Assembly (NCBI GenBank): GCA_032718865.1 | Contig: JALUTQ010000026.1 | Span: forward strand, 248,001-312,000 | Source: Tilletia caries | Lineage: Eukaryota; Basidiomycota; Exobasidiomycetes; Tilletiales; Tilletiaceae | Length of the DNA stretch: 64,000 nucleotides | Direction of reading: 5' to 3' | Shown: in pieces, positions 42,846-56,900 of the stretch | How the letters are laid out: every line of letters starts with the position of its first letter | Numbering within the stretch: the first letter of the stretch is position 1 | Program-made: the position numbers and the translations under genes | The notes under the pieces: model-generated | Databases searched by the model: none | Seen by the model: only the letters and a program-made list of their open reading frames with translations | What the model was told of the DNA's origin: nothing

Positions 42846-45800
42846 ATGGAGGAGATCTACCTCTCCGGCGAGGAAGACATCGACGTCGTCAACGACGACT
42901 CCGACATCGACGAGCCCGTAGACACCCTGCGCGACCTCGTAGCCGTGCCTTCCTCCCTCCGCAGCATCGCAGCAGCACGAGCCAAAACACGCCCACGCGC
43001 ACGCCCGCAGCACCACAAAAACAACAACAACAACGAAGACGAGGAAGAAGACGACGACTTAGATGACGCCTACCTCGCCGCCCTCGACGAAGAAGCCCAT
43101 TCGGAAAGGGTGAACAGCGACAGGCTGAAGCTGCTCGGCCTCCTGCCCTGGGCCGTCGAGTCCCTCGAACAGATGGATTCCCTACTCGACAGCGCTGTCA
43201 AGAGGTTCTTCCAGGCTCTTTACATCAAGGACAAAGAGGCCGGTATGATGTTGTGGCATGAACGCATTGTTTGGTTGCTTAACAATCGGTAGTGAGTATA
43301 CAACCATGGTTCTCAAGGCGCATACAATAGAGGCCCTGAATTCTTTTGATCTCTTTTGGCTATTGTCGCAGTCCGCTCAAACCGTCGACGCATATCCGGC
43401 TGGTTAAGGCGTATTACTACGTCGCTACCCTCCCCACCGCTCCGGGCGCAGAGGCAATCTCCACCGAGATGTGTCGCGTCTGCATCTTCCTCCTCTCGTA
43501 AGCAACCCTCCCTCCCAGTCACACACCGCGTCCGGAGATTTCTCAGCAAATTTAACATCCCCTGCAGATCATACAACCTCAAAGCAGAACACCTAACCCT
43601 CCCCTGGCGGCCCCTCTACGACCGCTACTACCGCGAGATCTACCCCTCCGCGCGTCGCCGCGAGTGTCTGGGCGAAGGCGCGAACGCAGCTCTGAAGGCG
43701 CACTACTTGGAACTGGCTACGCTTGCGCAGCGGTTCTTTGCGCGGGAGGGGAAGGAGGGCGAAGGGGTCGTTGAGGAGATGATGGGTGTTATTTTGCCGA
43801 AGTTGGATGGGACTGATGAGCTTGTGAGTTTTTTAGTTTTCTTTTTCCATGTAGGAGGGATGAAGAGAAAGTTGTAGTGTAATGCTGTGGGTGTTTGCTG
43901 ACAATTCTCGCCCATACCCAGTGGACCTTGCTCGCCTACCAACTCGCATCCGCCTTCCTCCCACGCCGGCTCGCCTACAAATGGTTCCAACCCATGTTCC
44001 GCCTCTCCCAAACCATCACCTCCGTCACCGTCCGACGGTCATGGATGCGGCTCCTGGGCGCGATCTCGCTCCTGTACGGAAAAGACCACATCAAGGATCC
44101 GTTGCCGGTTAAGGAGGAGCAGGGGGAGCGGAATGTCGGTTTTTTTACCGAGAGCCATTTTCAGATTATTATGAATAGGACGTTGAGGGAGATTACGCCT
44201 GCTGGTGCTGGTGCTGATGCTAATGCGGATGTGAGTTTGGTTCCTTCCTTTTTTGCAACGGAGCGCGCGAGTGAAGAGCTTCTTGATCTTTCGAACCCCC
44301 TTGGAAATGGGCTGACCCCTTCACTTTCTCTCCTTCCCATTTCTGGCTCACTCCTGAACCCTGCGTCTTCTCCCCTCAGGAAAGCGGCCTTTCCCTCGTC
44401 GCCGAGAGTAAAGACGACCTCGCCTGTCTGGCGCACATCATCACTTACTCCCTCGCGGCGGATCGCCCAGACGGCTCCAGCACCGCGCTCCTCTACTTCA
44501 ACCGCTTCCTCACCGCCGTCGAGTCCAAGTTCCACCCGCTCTACGGCGGAGTGGGCCAGTTGCAGCTCAGCTGTCTAACATACACCCTCCTCGGCGGTCT
44601 CGTGAACCGAGTCTACGCCGAATCCCGACCGGAGTGTACGATCCCGCAGCACAAGCGACTGACGGAGGATATTGTGGATCAGATTACGGAGCGGCTGAAT
44701 GGGCTTGTGTTGATGAGTTTGTTCAGTAAGCAGACGGAGGCGGCGGAGGCTTGTCAGGGGTCGCTTTTGAAGATTGCGGTGTTGAGGCCTGCGTTGGCGA
44801 TCCCGCCGCTTTTGGAGAGGTCGTATCAGAGTTTGCAGGCGTTGGAGACGAGCGAACGGACGCAGCCGAGTACGTGTTCTACAAATCCCTCTTCGCCGCT
44901 CAGCATCTGTGGTCCTAGGCTTACCATCATCTTTTATCTACCTGTCCCTAGTCATGAAATGTCTGGCGCTCCTGGCCACGCCCATCCTTCGACGGAGTCA
45001 TTACAAAGAGGGCGCCCAACATCTGCTCCCTCTTCTCCATCTCTGTCTGCCAGGAATCGATCCGAACGACGCGTTCAAGACGATCAACACGGGCCTGCTC
45101 ATCGCCATGCTGGTCCACTGCGTCCGGATCGAAGACCTCACCCGGGCCGACGTGGCCCAGCAGTCCAGTTCACCCGTGTCGCCCATGGCCGAGCGCGGGG
45201 GGATGTTACTCGACGGTGGGGCCGCTGCTGTGCCTGAGTCTGAGTCTGACTCGAGGGAAGATGGGAGTGGCGGTGGAGATGAGCTCGACGAGGCGATTCG
45301 GATCAGCACGGAGGGCGCGGATGACTGGGTGGTACAGTTCTTCCGACGGACGCTGAGCGTGTTTGCCTCCCTGGCGGAAGAAGGCGCCAAGGGCCAATCG
45401 GCATGGGAGACCGAGGTCCAAGCGGCCACCTCGCTCATCTCCGCCGCGTCCTACCTGTGCCAAAGTCTCTCCCCACGCCTGTTCGACTTGGCGCTGGACG
45501 TGGTTGTCGATTTCGTAGGTTCGACACCGTCGACGAACTGCCATAAGCAGATTGGACAGCTTGTGTTCGCGTTTGCGAGGGTGGATAACGAGCGGGTGAT
45601 GGGCAAGCTTCTACCCATTTGCGATCAGCGGATCCGGTATGAGTTGGGCGCTGGAGCGGGCAGCTCGATTTCGACGAGTACGACGAGTACCCCCGTCGGG
45701 GATACGTCGTTGAATTGGTACCTGAGCGTGCTAGGTGGGCTTGTGGGCAGTGCCGGTGTAGGTCTGGTGGGCCGACATCAGGAGAGTCTGATGGCTCTGC

Positions 45801-48800
45801 TCGTCCATGCCGCCGACGGATGCAAGGCGGCGCGGAGTTACTATCTGCTCTCCCGGATCCTCGTCAAGGCGCTCCTCTCGCTCATGACGGTGTACCCCTC
45901 TGAGGAACGCTTCGTGGGGCCGGAGGAGTGGGCCTCGTCGGATTTCCAGAGGGACAGCTTCCGTCGGTGGGGGGCGGTGTATGAGCCTGGGCAGGTGGAG
46001 GTGAATTGGCATGTGCCTGGGAGGGAGGAGGTGCAGTTCGCTTTGGAACTGGTGCAGAGGTTTGGGATGGGCTCGTTGGCTGAGGTGGAGCAGCTTTTGC
46101 AGGTCCCTGCTGGTCAGCGAGGAACGCTATGGGTACGTCTTTTTTCCCCATCCTTCTTCGCGCTGGGAAATTGGACAAGACTGACTCACCACCCCTTCTG
46201 TCGAACACGCACGCACAGTCGAACACATTCTGCAGGAAGCTCACCCTCGCCCGAGCTGTGTTCACCGGTATCCCCTCCCTGATCGAGTTGCCGAACGTCT
46301 TCGACGGCGAGCAACTGAGCGACATGGACACGGAATGCCTCGACTTCTACCGGGCATGGACGCCCATCAAGGCCCACTTTGTCCTCCAGGACCCGTCGGA
46401 CGAGCGGTACCAGCGCGTACTGCAGTTCCGTCAGCAGTTTGCGAGGACGGTCGTTGAGGCTGCTGGCACGCTGCAGCAGACGGGCGGGTATGAGCATTTG
46501 GATGATTCGAGGGTGGTGCTTAAGTGTATATCTTCGGTGAGTTTTGGGACTTGCTCTTTTTCCCGCCTCTGGACTTGAATCATGTCCCTGTAGTGGGGGT
46601 TAGAAGCTGAACACGACCTTGCACCCGTCGTCAGGCTCTCCTACACTACGCCTTTACGGATGAACTGCACAGTCCGACCGCATACTGCGACACATACGTC
46701 CTCGTATCCTGCAAACTAGAAGAGAAGCAGAAGGCATACCCTCGAATCTGGTGGATTCGGATGGCACATCGATTCCACAAGTATCGGCAGAGATTAAGGG
46801 CCGTCCGAAGGCGGCGTACGGCGCTGGACGACGCTCTTCTGCGCGAACTCATGAGGTTCACCCAATCGGAGTACAGTGCGTTCCCGTTGATATGACGTGC
46901 AAAGAACGCCCCTGCCGCCTCTCTTCCTTTTGCGCCCAAGCTGAACCCTCAGCGCGTCCTTTTCTTTCTTTCCCCCCTTTGCAGGGTCCATTCGAATTCG
47001 CTCTCAATCCGTAGTGGAATCTGTTTCGAGCAACTTTTCAGGCTACCGGACGATGTCGATGCCAATGATTATCGACGCTTTACAGCTCTCTGCCCCCAAG
47101 CATCGGACCAAGGGTGCCATCCATCTGCTGTCAGGGGACGGATTCGCCGGCTGGCTTGTGTTCCACTGCAAGTTCCTTCCCGTCGTATGGGATGCCTTGA
47201 TGGCTCTGCAAGACCACTCGGACCACAAGGTCCAAGAGCTGGCCTCGGGAAGCGCTGAGGTCATCTTTGGAACGTGCGGGGCGGACAATATCTCGTTCTT
47301 GAATATCAAGATGGCACACTTGCCCAAGATGGTGACTCGTGCGATGGATGAGAATCCAGAGGATAGAGAACTGTTGGTGCGTGTGCAGGCCGACGTCCAC
47401 AGACGGGCTGCGGTTCAAAGTGACGTCTTCGCCAAGCTTCGACAAGCGGCGCTCCAGGTGCTGGACGACAAGAGGGTACATTGGACCTTTGGCGAGGCTG
47501 CCCTGTTACTCCTTGGACTTCTCGATCGGGTCTACGACCACGTCGAGCCGGAGATTATCACGCGGATGGCGCACTTCTCGACAGACCCGAGTCCGGAGAT
47601 GCGTAGCTTGTCGAACGAGCTCTTCGGTCGACTGCTGTACTACATCAAGATTCGCACCCTGGCACCGTCTAAGGACGTCCTGGCCGAGTACCGTAAGAAG
47701 CAACCCTTGTCTCGATCGGAGCGTCTCCAAAGGCCCGTCTCGAAGGAATGGCAGGCGACTCGGCAGGCGAGCTTCCGGGGTGAGCTGAAGGAGGACGCCC
47801 GGCTCGACGAAACGGCGCTTCAGGATGCGTGGCTGCTGCCGGATGAGAAGATGGTCTACTTTAAGTTGCGGACGGGTCCGCCGGTGGAATGGGAGGAAGC
47901 CTCAAGGCCGGCGTTGGATGCTTTGCGGGAGACTGTGACTTCCTTGGAGTGGTGGAGTGCCTGGATTTCGAGGAATGCAGAGGTCAGTTTCTTTCTGAAG
48001 TTCACGCTTCCATCGACAGAATCCTTTCTTCTGACCTACCTGTCTGTCTGTCTCTTTCATGTTATTTTACACAGGAGAAGGAGAAGACCTCGATGGTGCA
48101 GGCTCAGATCACGCTCTCCAAAGGCCTCATCGAGATATTTGGCCCAGCCATCGTGAAGCCTTTGACCTCCGCTGTGGAGGAGGTGATAAAGGAGGATCCA
48201 TCAGACCGGGCCAACCATCGAGCGGCCGCAGAAGCAGTCGTTGGTTTGATGCGAGGCATCAAGAACTGGACCTTGGACGAGCAACGACTTGTGCATGCCT
48301 GGTTCAGCTCCTTCGCGGCGCCGTTGTTCAAGACGCTGTCGTCCGAATGTGCGGATATCTGGAAGACGTCGTTGACGATGATCCTGGGCAACCGGGATCC
48401 GAGGCGGAATCAGTTCTTGATTGACTTTATTTTGGAGCAGCTGAAGGGGGATCAGGCGACATGGGATGATCAGAGTGCATGGGAGCAGAGTAAAGGTGCG
48501 TTAGAACTTAGGAGACATAGATTAAACGCCCAATTTCGCTTGCTGACTCCTGACGCCTGACACCGTGTTGCCCCTGTGTGCTATTTCCTATCACAGCGTA
48601 TTGGATGCTTGGGTCACTTCTCTACGCTCTTGGTGGCAAGAGCTTTGCTTGGCTACCAGATCTTTCCGAAGCCATCCTTCCCAAGATGCAGTCCGACTAC
48701 GTGGCGGTGACCCAGATCGTCGGTCGCTCGCTCGCGGTTGTCGACCTGGCCTTGTGCGCACCCAAGTTCAGTGGCGTCGAGGAGTTCCTCCAAAAAAGTG

Positions 48801-49930
48801 AAGTCGGCTTCGGCACATTGATCCAGGCCAAGGACCATTTCCGAGCGCAGATGCAGACCATGTTTGCCCGGCTTGAGGAGTTGCTACCTCATCGGACTCC
48901 ACCGGCACAAGGAAGGATGTCGAAAGCCGATCGACTTGCGTTTTCGATCTTCTCGTGGGCGGGCAAGATCTTGGAGAACCATCTGGACACCGACTTTTCC
49001 GACGTGCTGCTGGAGTTCGCACCGCAGCTGAAAAAGATCCACGAGCTTCGAGACAATCGGCAGTTGTCCGGAACAGCAGTTGGAATGATCTGGCGGGCTT
49101 TGCAGCCGATCAACTTGACCATCGGACCGGATGAAAGGTTCGACCGGATGGTGAAGCTGTATACTTCGACTGACTCGTATCAAACAAGGATGGCGATTCT
49201 GGGCATGCTCAATGCCGCTTTCTTGATGCAGTGAGTCTTCTCGGTGACCACTCCCTTAGCGGCATGACATGGACTTCCTGGACGCTGAACTCCTCACTTT
49301 GACACTGCACAGAGCCTTCGTCTGCACACCCCAGACAGCTGAGCGTGTACTCGAAACGACGGTCCAAGCATTGCAGGACGATCACGTCGATGTCCGGGCC
49401 ATTGCAGCCAAGGAATTGACATGGCTCGTGATGCAGTATCACCGGGACAATATCCCGAGCCTCATCAAGCTGTTCGTGCAACAGACGCAGGAAACGGTTC
49501 TGCCGCACAAGTCGGATCCAGGCTACGGAGAGGCTCTGAAAAAGCTACATGGTGCTCTACTGGGTGCTGGTGCTTTGGTGCTTGCGTTCCCGACTTCAGT
49601 CCCTGACTGGATGGGCAAATTGATCACGAGCACGGTGAGTAGTGAAGCACCTTAAACTTATCTCTGTCGGGCCCGCCTGCTCAACCTGGCAAATTGCTTT
49701 TCTGACTCTCTGTCTCGAAAAAAACTTGGTTACCCCTGCAGCTGGCTCATCACGATGAGGACCCTGCGCCTATCGGACCTTCCGTGCGACGGGTGGCGAC
49801 GAGCTTCAAGGAGACACATGAGATGCATCGGGAGGGCGCTTGGGACGAACACGCGACGCACTTCACTCCGGAAGAGCTCGAGGTGGTCAGTGATTGGACG
49901 TTGGGCCGGGCCGCGGATTACATCGCATAG
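42846..49930 (+). CDS. BLM10: Proteasome activator BLM10/PA200 (about 1975 aa, 13 exons)
   Basis: Caps the ends of the 20S proteasome and opens its gate without ATP. Exons: 42846-43288, 43372-43497, 43568-43823, 43922-44230, 44380-44869, 44952-46132, 46219-46536, 46635-46875, 46985-47982, 48075-48495, 48597-49230, 49313-49634 and 49742-49930; every junction keeps phase. The protein is a HEAT-repeat solenoid after an acidic Asp/Glu/Asn-rich N-terminus. The family hallmark HLCLPGIDPNDAFKT lies at about residue 575. Late repeats include WLVMQYHRDNIPSLI, and the C-terminal block WDEHATHFTPEELEVVSDW matches the end of BLM10/PA200. The tail is ADYIA, whereas the family normally ends in YYA (hydrophobic-Tyr-x), so the gate-opening tail looks altered. 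An in-frame ATG at 42750 could add 32 residues, but 42846 has the better context. Confidence 0.93.
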
Positions 49931-51000
49931 AAGCAAGGACGGATTACGAGAGGCATCGGCAGTGTGAATCCTGTTTTTCTCTCACACTTCACACCTCGCC
50001 TGTCATTCACCGTGAGGCGTGAGGCCTAACTGCCCGACCGAGAGTCCTCACACGCACTCACACCTGTGTAGTCGGTCACTTCGAAATAGTGACTTCCATC
50101 CACTTGGACGCTGAGACCCTCCTCAGCGCCTCGGCGGCAACCGCGACGCTTCTTCAGAACTAACGACATCGCGAGTAACACGGAAATGAAATGAGACAGG
50201 TAGGCGCATACCGTCCTCCACATCAAGGACCAACCGACGTTCTAGGCTGTGGCTGCCTTCTGTCATTCTGTGGTTCTGCCCACGCCCAATAGCGAGCATT
50301 TGTTCGCCACCAGCGCTCAGCAGACAACAGGCAACAGGGTCCATGCTCCCGCGCTGGGGCCGTGGAGGTCGGGGAAGCGGCAGCTAGTCCATCATTTCCG
50401 TTTCCTCGGCCGGCGGTTCGGATCCAAGTCTGCAACATGTTAGATTATAGCAGCGGTGGCGACCACATATTACCCTTGGCACTTGACAGCTTGACAGCTT
50501 GACAGCTTGACAGCTTGACAGGACGACGCTACATAACACCAATCAATCCGAGGCGCGGTCCCCGTCGCTGGAGACGTGGAGAGCAAGATTTCGGAAGGGT
50601 GTCAGGGTAATCACTCACAGTCACACAAACCGATTTGCATATACAGTACAGGGCCCCGCTCTAACTCTGCGCGGGCCCCCTTCCTCTATGTAGTACCTTC
50701 TCCTATACATCTGTCGCAGTTCATCTCAAGAAAACTGACGCCAAGGAGTAGAAGGGAGAGCGATGAGCTGACTTGCTTCCCTTCATCTCACCTCAAAAGC
50801 CAGGCCCGGATTCCATTTCGCAAGCCTCCAGTCCTATCTCTTCTTCCCATCGCTTCTTTTCCATCGCTTTTTTTCCATCTCTTCTTTTCTTCCTCCCTCT
50901 CCCAGCCCAGATCTCCCAACTTCAGCGCTTCAGCATTCAGCGTTCGGTGCTGCGACGTCTCCCACCAAGCTCGAACTTCTGCCAACGATCATCGATCATC
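49931..51000. other. Intergenic region, BLM10 to carboxylesterase
   Basis: No gene. The last 250 bases are C/T-rich (leader of the carboxylesterase transcript). An 8-base tandem repeat lies at 50483-50521. Confidence 0.5.
50483..50521. repeat. TTGACAGC tandem repeat, nearly five units
   Basis: Four perfect 8-base units and a fifth missing its last base. Non-coding, about 480 bases upstream of the carboxylesterase start. Confidence 0.9.
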
Positions 51001-53330
51001 ATGCAACTCAGTTTCCTCGCCTGGGCTGCCTTCCTGGTGGCACAAGTAGCTTGCGTCCCGCAAGGACGATTCCAGTCTCGGGCCGGTAATCCGACTGTCC
51101 ACATTGGGCAAGGCAAATATATCGGATACTCCCAGGACGTCGACAACCAGGCTGTGGATTTCTTCTTGGGCATGCGCTATGCGAAGGCGCCGATTGGGGA
51201 CCTCCGATTCGCCAAACCTCAGCCACTGAGGACCCTGACGAGAACGGTGACAGCTACAAGGCATAGGGCTGCTTGTCTGCAACGTCTCACAAACGGGGAC
51301 TTTTCTGAGGATTGTCTTTTCCTCAACATCATCCGTCCCAGCCCAAGGTCGAGCTCGGCCCGACTCCCAGTGATGGTATTCTTACACGGGTGCGTTGGCG
51401 TCCCTCGCACCAGCTGTGCCATACGATGGCATTTATTTTCAACTCGCAGGCTTACCTTTCTGTTCTTGCAGAGGCGGCTTCCAATTCGGAACAGGGAACT
51501 CGCAGAATGGTAGCAGAATTGTGGCAGAATCTATCGAAATGGGTGCGCCTATCATCTTCGTCGCGATCAACTACCGGATAGGAGCGTGAGTTGAAGCGGG
51601 TGTTGAATGTACCACTTCGGCTTCTCCTCCTAAAGTTCTCATCTTCGCTCCTGCAGCTTCGGTTTCCTCGGTGGTTCGTCCGTCCTCTCGGCCGCCAAGG
51701 CTGGATCTGCAGTGCTGAATGCGGGAATGTGGGACACAAGGGCCGCGCTCGAATGGTGCGTGATGCTTTCATTTTCGATCTGATCTTCCTCGCTCAAGCA
51801 TCTCTCTGGCCTTCATCGTGTACAGGGTACAGAAAAATATCGCGGCATTTGGAGGCGATCCCGGTCGGGTATGTTCTAGAACTTGTTGCTCAATCGGAGC
51901 TCGGTGCTGACTTTACTTGAACTTTTAGGTCACTCTTTCAGGACAGTCTGCAGGTGAGGCTGGAAGCTCAATGTACATGTGCGCACTTCACATATCTGAC
52001 ATCCGCATCCCTGCCTACAGGCGCGTTCATCACTGGCCACAACCTGCTCGCCAACGGCGGCAACACGCAAGGCCTGTTTCACGTAAGTGGCGTGCTTAGT
52101 ACCCCGAATCAAGAGCGCCAGTGAACTAACCTTGTCTCCGCTATCACAGGCGGCGATCATGGAGAGTGGGTCTCCAGGGTCCGCGGGCACCATTAGACCC
52201 AACCACCCGAAGCTCGACGAGACATTTGCGAAGATCTCACGCCACGTGAACTGTCCAACGAAGCCCGACGACCTGTCCTGTCTCAAATCAGTCCCAGCTT
52301 CCGACTTCTTGGAAGCCGCAAACAAAATCACCGAATCGTTCGGCTCCGAGCCGCAGAAGAACTTGATGCCCTTCATGCCAGTAGAGGACTTCCAAACCGA
52401 TGGATTTTGGTTCTCAGCCCCGCCACGCGACCTCGTGAACAGGGGCCAATTCGCCAAGGTGCCGATCATCTCGGGCTGCAATTTGGATGAAGGAACAAGC
52501 GGTGCACCGAGGAACCTGAAAACGAGCGAAGAGTTCGAGGAATGGTTTAAAACGGTAGCGGTCATCAACACCTCGAACACGGCGCTGGTGAACAGAGTGT
52601 TGAGCAATCTATTCCGCTTGTTCCCCGACGATGTTACGAAAGGATCGCCATTCTACAACCGGCCAAACTCTGTCAGCGCGGGCAACACAAACCCGGAAAA
52701 TCCGTTCTTCGAACCCTCGACCAACCAGTTCAAGCGAGCGGCGTCTATCTACGGAGCATGGCGGTATATCGCCCCCCATCGGAAGTTCTTGCTGCAGCGA
52801 TATGCCGCAAAGAGTAGTGGGATCTGGAGCTACCAGTTCGCACAGCAGGACGAGCAAGTGTCTCCGCACTTGGGTGTAACCCATGCTTCAGAACTGACAT
52901 ATGTGAGTCATCCACACTGGGCTTGCCTGATCATGAACCCCAGACCGAACCAGGCTCATCATCTTTCTTCACCCCTCCCCAGGTCTTTGGAAACACTGCC
53001 GACTACCATTCTGCCGGCTTCTATGCTCCCTTAAGCAAGACGATGCAGCGAGCGTACATCTCCTTCATCAACTATCACGACCCCCGCAGCCTAGACAATC
53101 GTGAGTGGTCTCCTTCTCAGCTCGTCGGAAACATTCGATTGCCTTTTTTCACACCCCTCTGACGCTTCGCTCTCCTCGCCCATCCAGTGAATTGGCCACC
53201 TTTCACCGCTTCCGGACGTCAAGCTCTTCAGCTCAAGGGGAAGGAAGTGAAAGTCATCGCAGAAACGTTCCGCGAAGATCAGCTATCCTACATCAAGTCG
53301 AACGAAGCCGCCCAGGTGCTGAGCTCCTGA
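51001..53330 (+). CDS. Secreted type-B carboxylesterase/lipase (581 aa, 9 exons)
   Basis: Hydrolyses esters outside the cell, perhaps lipids or sterol esters. Exons: 51001-51389, 51472-51585, 51657-51755, 51826-51868, 51929-51953, 52021-52082, 52150-52902, 52983-53100 and 53188-53330; phases agree. A signal peptide covers residues 1 to about 18 (LAWAAFLVAQVACVP). Type-B landmarks follow in order: FFLGMRYAKAPIGDLRF, SEDCLFLNI with its cysteine, the oxyanion stretch FLHGGGFQFG, AINYRIGAFGFL and GGDPGRVTLSGQSAG, whose catalytic Ser is encoded by the tiny 25-base exon 5. Then CNLDEGT (Glu of the triad) and GVTHASELTYVFG (His). All triad residues are present and the length is typical of the family, so the enzyme should be active. 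The small exons around the nucleophile are unusually dense. Confidence 0.93.
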
Positions 53331-53924
53331 TGCGAAACAAAACACTCGGGCTTACGGTCGCGGCGCAACATTGGCACTATACACTTCTCGGCAGCCAACG
53401 TCTGAACGCTGGACCGTATCCTCGAAACAGGTACGACCTTTACGACTTTCACGAACGGCTTTTAACGCATCTCAAGTTTTTGTAGGACATATCACCTTCG
53501 ACTTCTCTAATACACGACCCTTCAGCACGCAGGCCATCTTCTTATACTTGGGCCGACCTACAAGACGTCGCATCCTTCTTATTTGCGACGACTACCTTGC
53601 TTCGAACTGTCGGGCCTGCACCCAGCCTGGGTCCCTTTCGTAATCAACAGACAATTTCGACCAGCATCGATCCCTGGTGCTGCTTCCTCACAAGTGCTCG
53701 ACTCTGCGTTGTTCGGCGTGTTGACGGCGTGTTGATCACGGATAGACTTGGTTTGATTGACGTTCAAGTGGCGAAAGGGAGACGCTTTGATGTATACAGA
53801 AAAATGGCTTGAAGATGTCGTCGCATACCGATGAAGAAGGGATCTCTAGACAGGGCGGCGCGAATATAGATAGGGAAACTGCTTGGGAGATGTATCTGAT
53901 TAAGTTCTTTGTTCTGGAATCGCT
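53331..53924. other. Intergenic region between convergent genes
   Basis: Contains the 3' UTRs of the carboxylesterase and of the fusion gene on the other strand. No further feature was seen. Confidence 0.5.
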
Positions 53925-56900
53925 TCACTTGAAGCCGAGCTGCTCCATGGCTGTGTGTCCGACTTCTTGCGGGGCAGGACGCCATCGGCCTGGGTGATCT
54001 TCAGGCGCATCATCCGGCAACATGAGCTCGCTCCACACGTGCTCGAGCTCGCCCAGATCCGAAATCGTCACATGGCCCGCGCTCTCCTCCTCCTCCGGCT
54101 GTTGCTGCTGCACCGGCGCAGCCTCCTCAACCTCCGGCTCCGGCTCGGGAGCATCGTCAAACTCGTCACCCACAAAGCTGAGCTTGTACACCGTCCCGTC
54201 CTGGCAGCCGACCACGCAACTCTCGTGGTCGAGGATCATCGCCATCGGGTTCCGAGTCGGTTGGGAGATCCTGTCTGCTTCGACCTTCCAGGCGCCGCGG
54301 ATGGGGACGACCGAGGATGAGTGGTCTCGATCGGCAGGTTGGGTGCTGCCTGATACGGGTGCGGGGGACGGTGGAACGTTCTCGAGGGTAGACCCAAGCG
54401 TGGGGGTGTTCCCACCATCGTCCTGACTCCCGTCGGCCTTGGCAGGATTCGATCCCTGTTGATTCGTCGAAGTGCTCGCTGCGCTCCTCGATCCCTCTCG
54501 AACGTTGTACGTGCTTGCGTACAGCCTCCTATCCGCACCGCTCCTCGAGCTGAACCTGGTCGAGCACACCACCCTCCTCTTCGCCGGGTCTGTGCATCCA
54601 GTGGAGATGTCCGGTGTGCGGAGGACGCTGACGATCCGAGGTGCCACTTCCAGGTTCGGTGCGATGCGCGTTCGGAGCGGTTTGTCAGGGGCTGCTGACG
54701 GCGAAACGTCACTGATCGGGGATATCATGGAAGGGCTCATGTCGTACGAGCTGTTGGAAGATGTTGGGAAGCGGAACGACGACGAGGGAGAGAGCGGAGG
54801 CATCCGACTAGCTGGCGAAGGGGACGACGTATTCGTATTAGTCTGGATGCTCTTCCGCCGTTGATCCGGGGTCGGAGTCGAAAAGCCCCCACGGCCGGAG
54901 GAAGAGAGCGAAGTCCGATGATTCGAAGCGGAAGCACCGGTACGCTCTGTACGGCCTGTGGACCCGTTCATAGCCGCATTTCCGTTGCCCATGGGTGACG
55001 GAGACATCGCCCCCCTGCGCAAGACACCGCCGTTGGTGCCACTACCCCCTGCCACAGTCCGAGCACTAGTAGCGCTCGACACAGTGGTCGCCGTGCTGGC
55101 CGAGGACGCGGCCGAGTCTACTCTCTGTCGGAAGTTGTTTGTCGACTGGGCAGGGCTGAGCGAGGCGCGAGAGCCCGGTCGGCTGTTCGAAGCTGCGGTC
55201 TGCGAGGAGTCCTTCCGGATTCGCGGCGCAGTAGGTGTGGACGGGCCGAGGGAGGAGCGGAAGCTCGTCGAGGCGGAGAAGCCAGTCTTGCTGGTCGGAC
55301 CTGAGCTTCGAGAGAGTGGGACGGGGTTCTCCTCGACGGGCACGATGTGTTCCGTCCATTCCAGATGAACGACCAGATTTTTGGCGGCAAGAGTCATAGA
55401 GTTACCATGGGCGGCGAACCATCTGCGCACAATAAGGAAACCAAAGGTAATGGGTCAGCATGGCAACATCCTTCGCTCACAAGCAGGTCACGATAAAATC
55501 CACGTACTGTAGCATGCCATCACCGCCAATACCAGCCAGCTGGGCCGACAGCGCCCTGTCCACCCCACCCAACTTGGACAAGTCAAACTGCCCAATCATC
55601 TCCTTCCGCCGAATACAGAAGGTCCGAATGATCCCATCAACAGTAACCGCGACGATCTTGTCCTTGTCCACGATCGAGATGCCAAGGGAGACATTACTCT
55701 GCTGTCCAAACTTCAACAACTTCGTCCCCGTCCTCCAGTCCCACACCACGATCGCCTTGTCCTGCCCGACACTGACGAGGACGTCCTCGCTGAGCGCGAC
55801 GTTTCGGATGCCCCGGTTGTGTCCGCCGAGGGTCTGGAGGAGCGTCCAGGTCTTCATGTCCCAGACCATTACTCGGCCCGTGTCGTACAGGCCCGCGCAG
55901 AGGATCGCGCCGGAGCTGCCGTCTGCGGAGGGGAGGAGGAAGTCAAGACATGCGATCGCTTTGGCTTTGAGGACCTTCGTGCACGCGCCGGTGTGCATCT
56001 GATGAAAGGTGGAAGAGCAGAAGGAGGGGGTCAATTGCAGCGCTAATCAAAGAGTCGGAGCGCTGAAGATCACTCACATCCCAGACGCGAATCGTCTCGT
56101 CGTACGACCCCGTAACGAGCGTCTTGCGACCCTTCAGCTTCATAGATGTGACAAAACCAGTGTGTCTAAGAGAGATCATCATCAGGACCACGCGTCCGCA
56201 CGACTGTCAGCTCATTCAAAAAGATGTACCGCCGTCTGGAGAACAAGACACTCACCCTTCCATATACTGCACCTTCTGCGCCACACCTTTGGCCCAATTC
56301 CGCTCGCGCCTCACAAGCTTCTTCACGAGTAACTCCCACTCGCTCGGCAGAAGCTGCCCATCTTCGTTCCGGGGCACGACAGCCAACGCATCCGCCTCCG
56401 CCTCGGCTTCCTTCTCGGGCTCCTCTCCACCTTCCTGAGACAAATCTCCGGGTACTGCCGAGCCATTCGTCCCCTCCGCTGTCGCGCCCGCATCCTGACT
56501 GACAGCAGACCCAAGGCCCAGCCCTTGCATCTTCCCCTTGGGCGCGGCTGACTCGGGTGCTAGCGCCAGGCCTAGGCCGAGAGTCATTGCCATGGGATCA
56601 CCAACGGGCGGACCTCCCGGGTCGTTCTGCATGAGTTGGCGTGCGTGGCTTGCCCAGAGTTCGGGGAGGTATGTGAGCGCTTGCCACTTTTTGGACACTT
56701 GTCGGCAGACGAGGACCTGGGAGGGGTGTTGGGTAAGAACGTGAATGTGAATAAAGATGGTCGGTAGAGGTGCAGGACTGTGGGGAAGACAACTCACGTC
56801 TTCGATGCTCAGCATGCCTAGAACCTTGACGATCACCTTCCGCGGCACGCTGTCCATCGCGCCCCACAACCCACCATAAAGCGCCAACCTCCTCCTCCGC

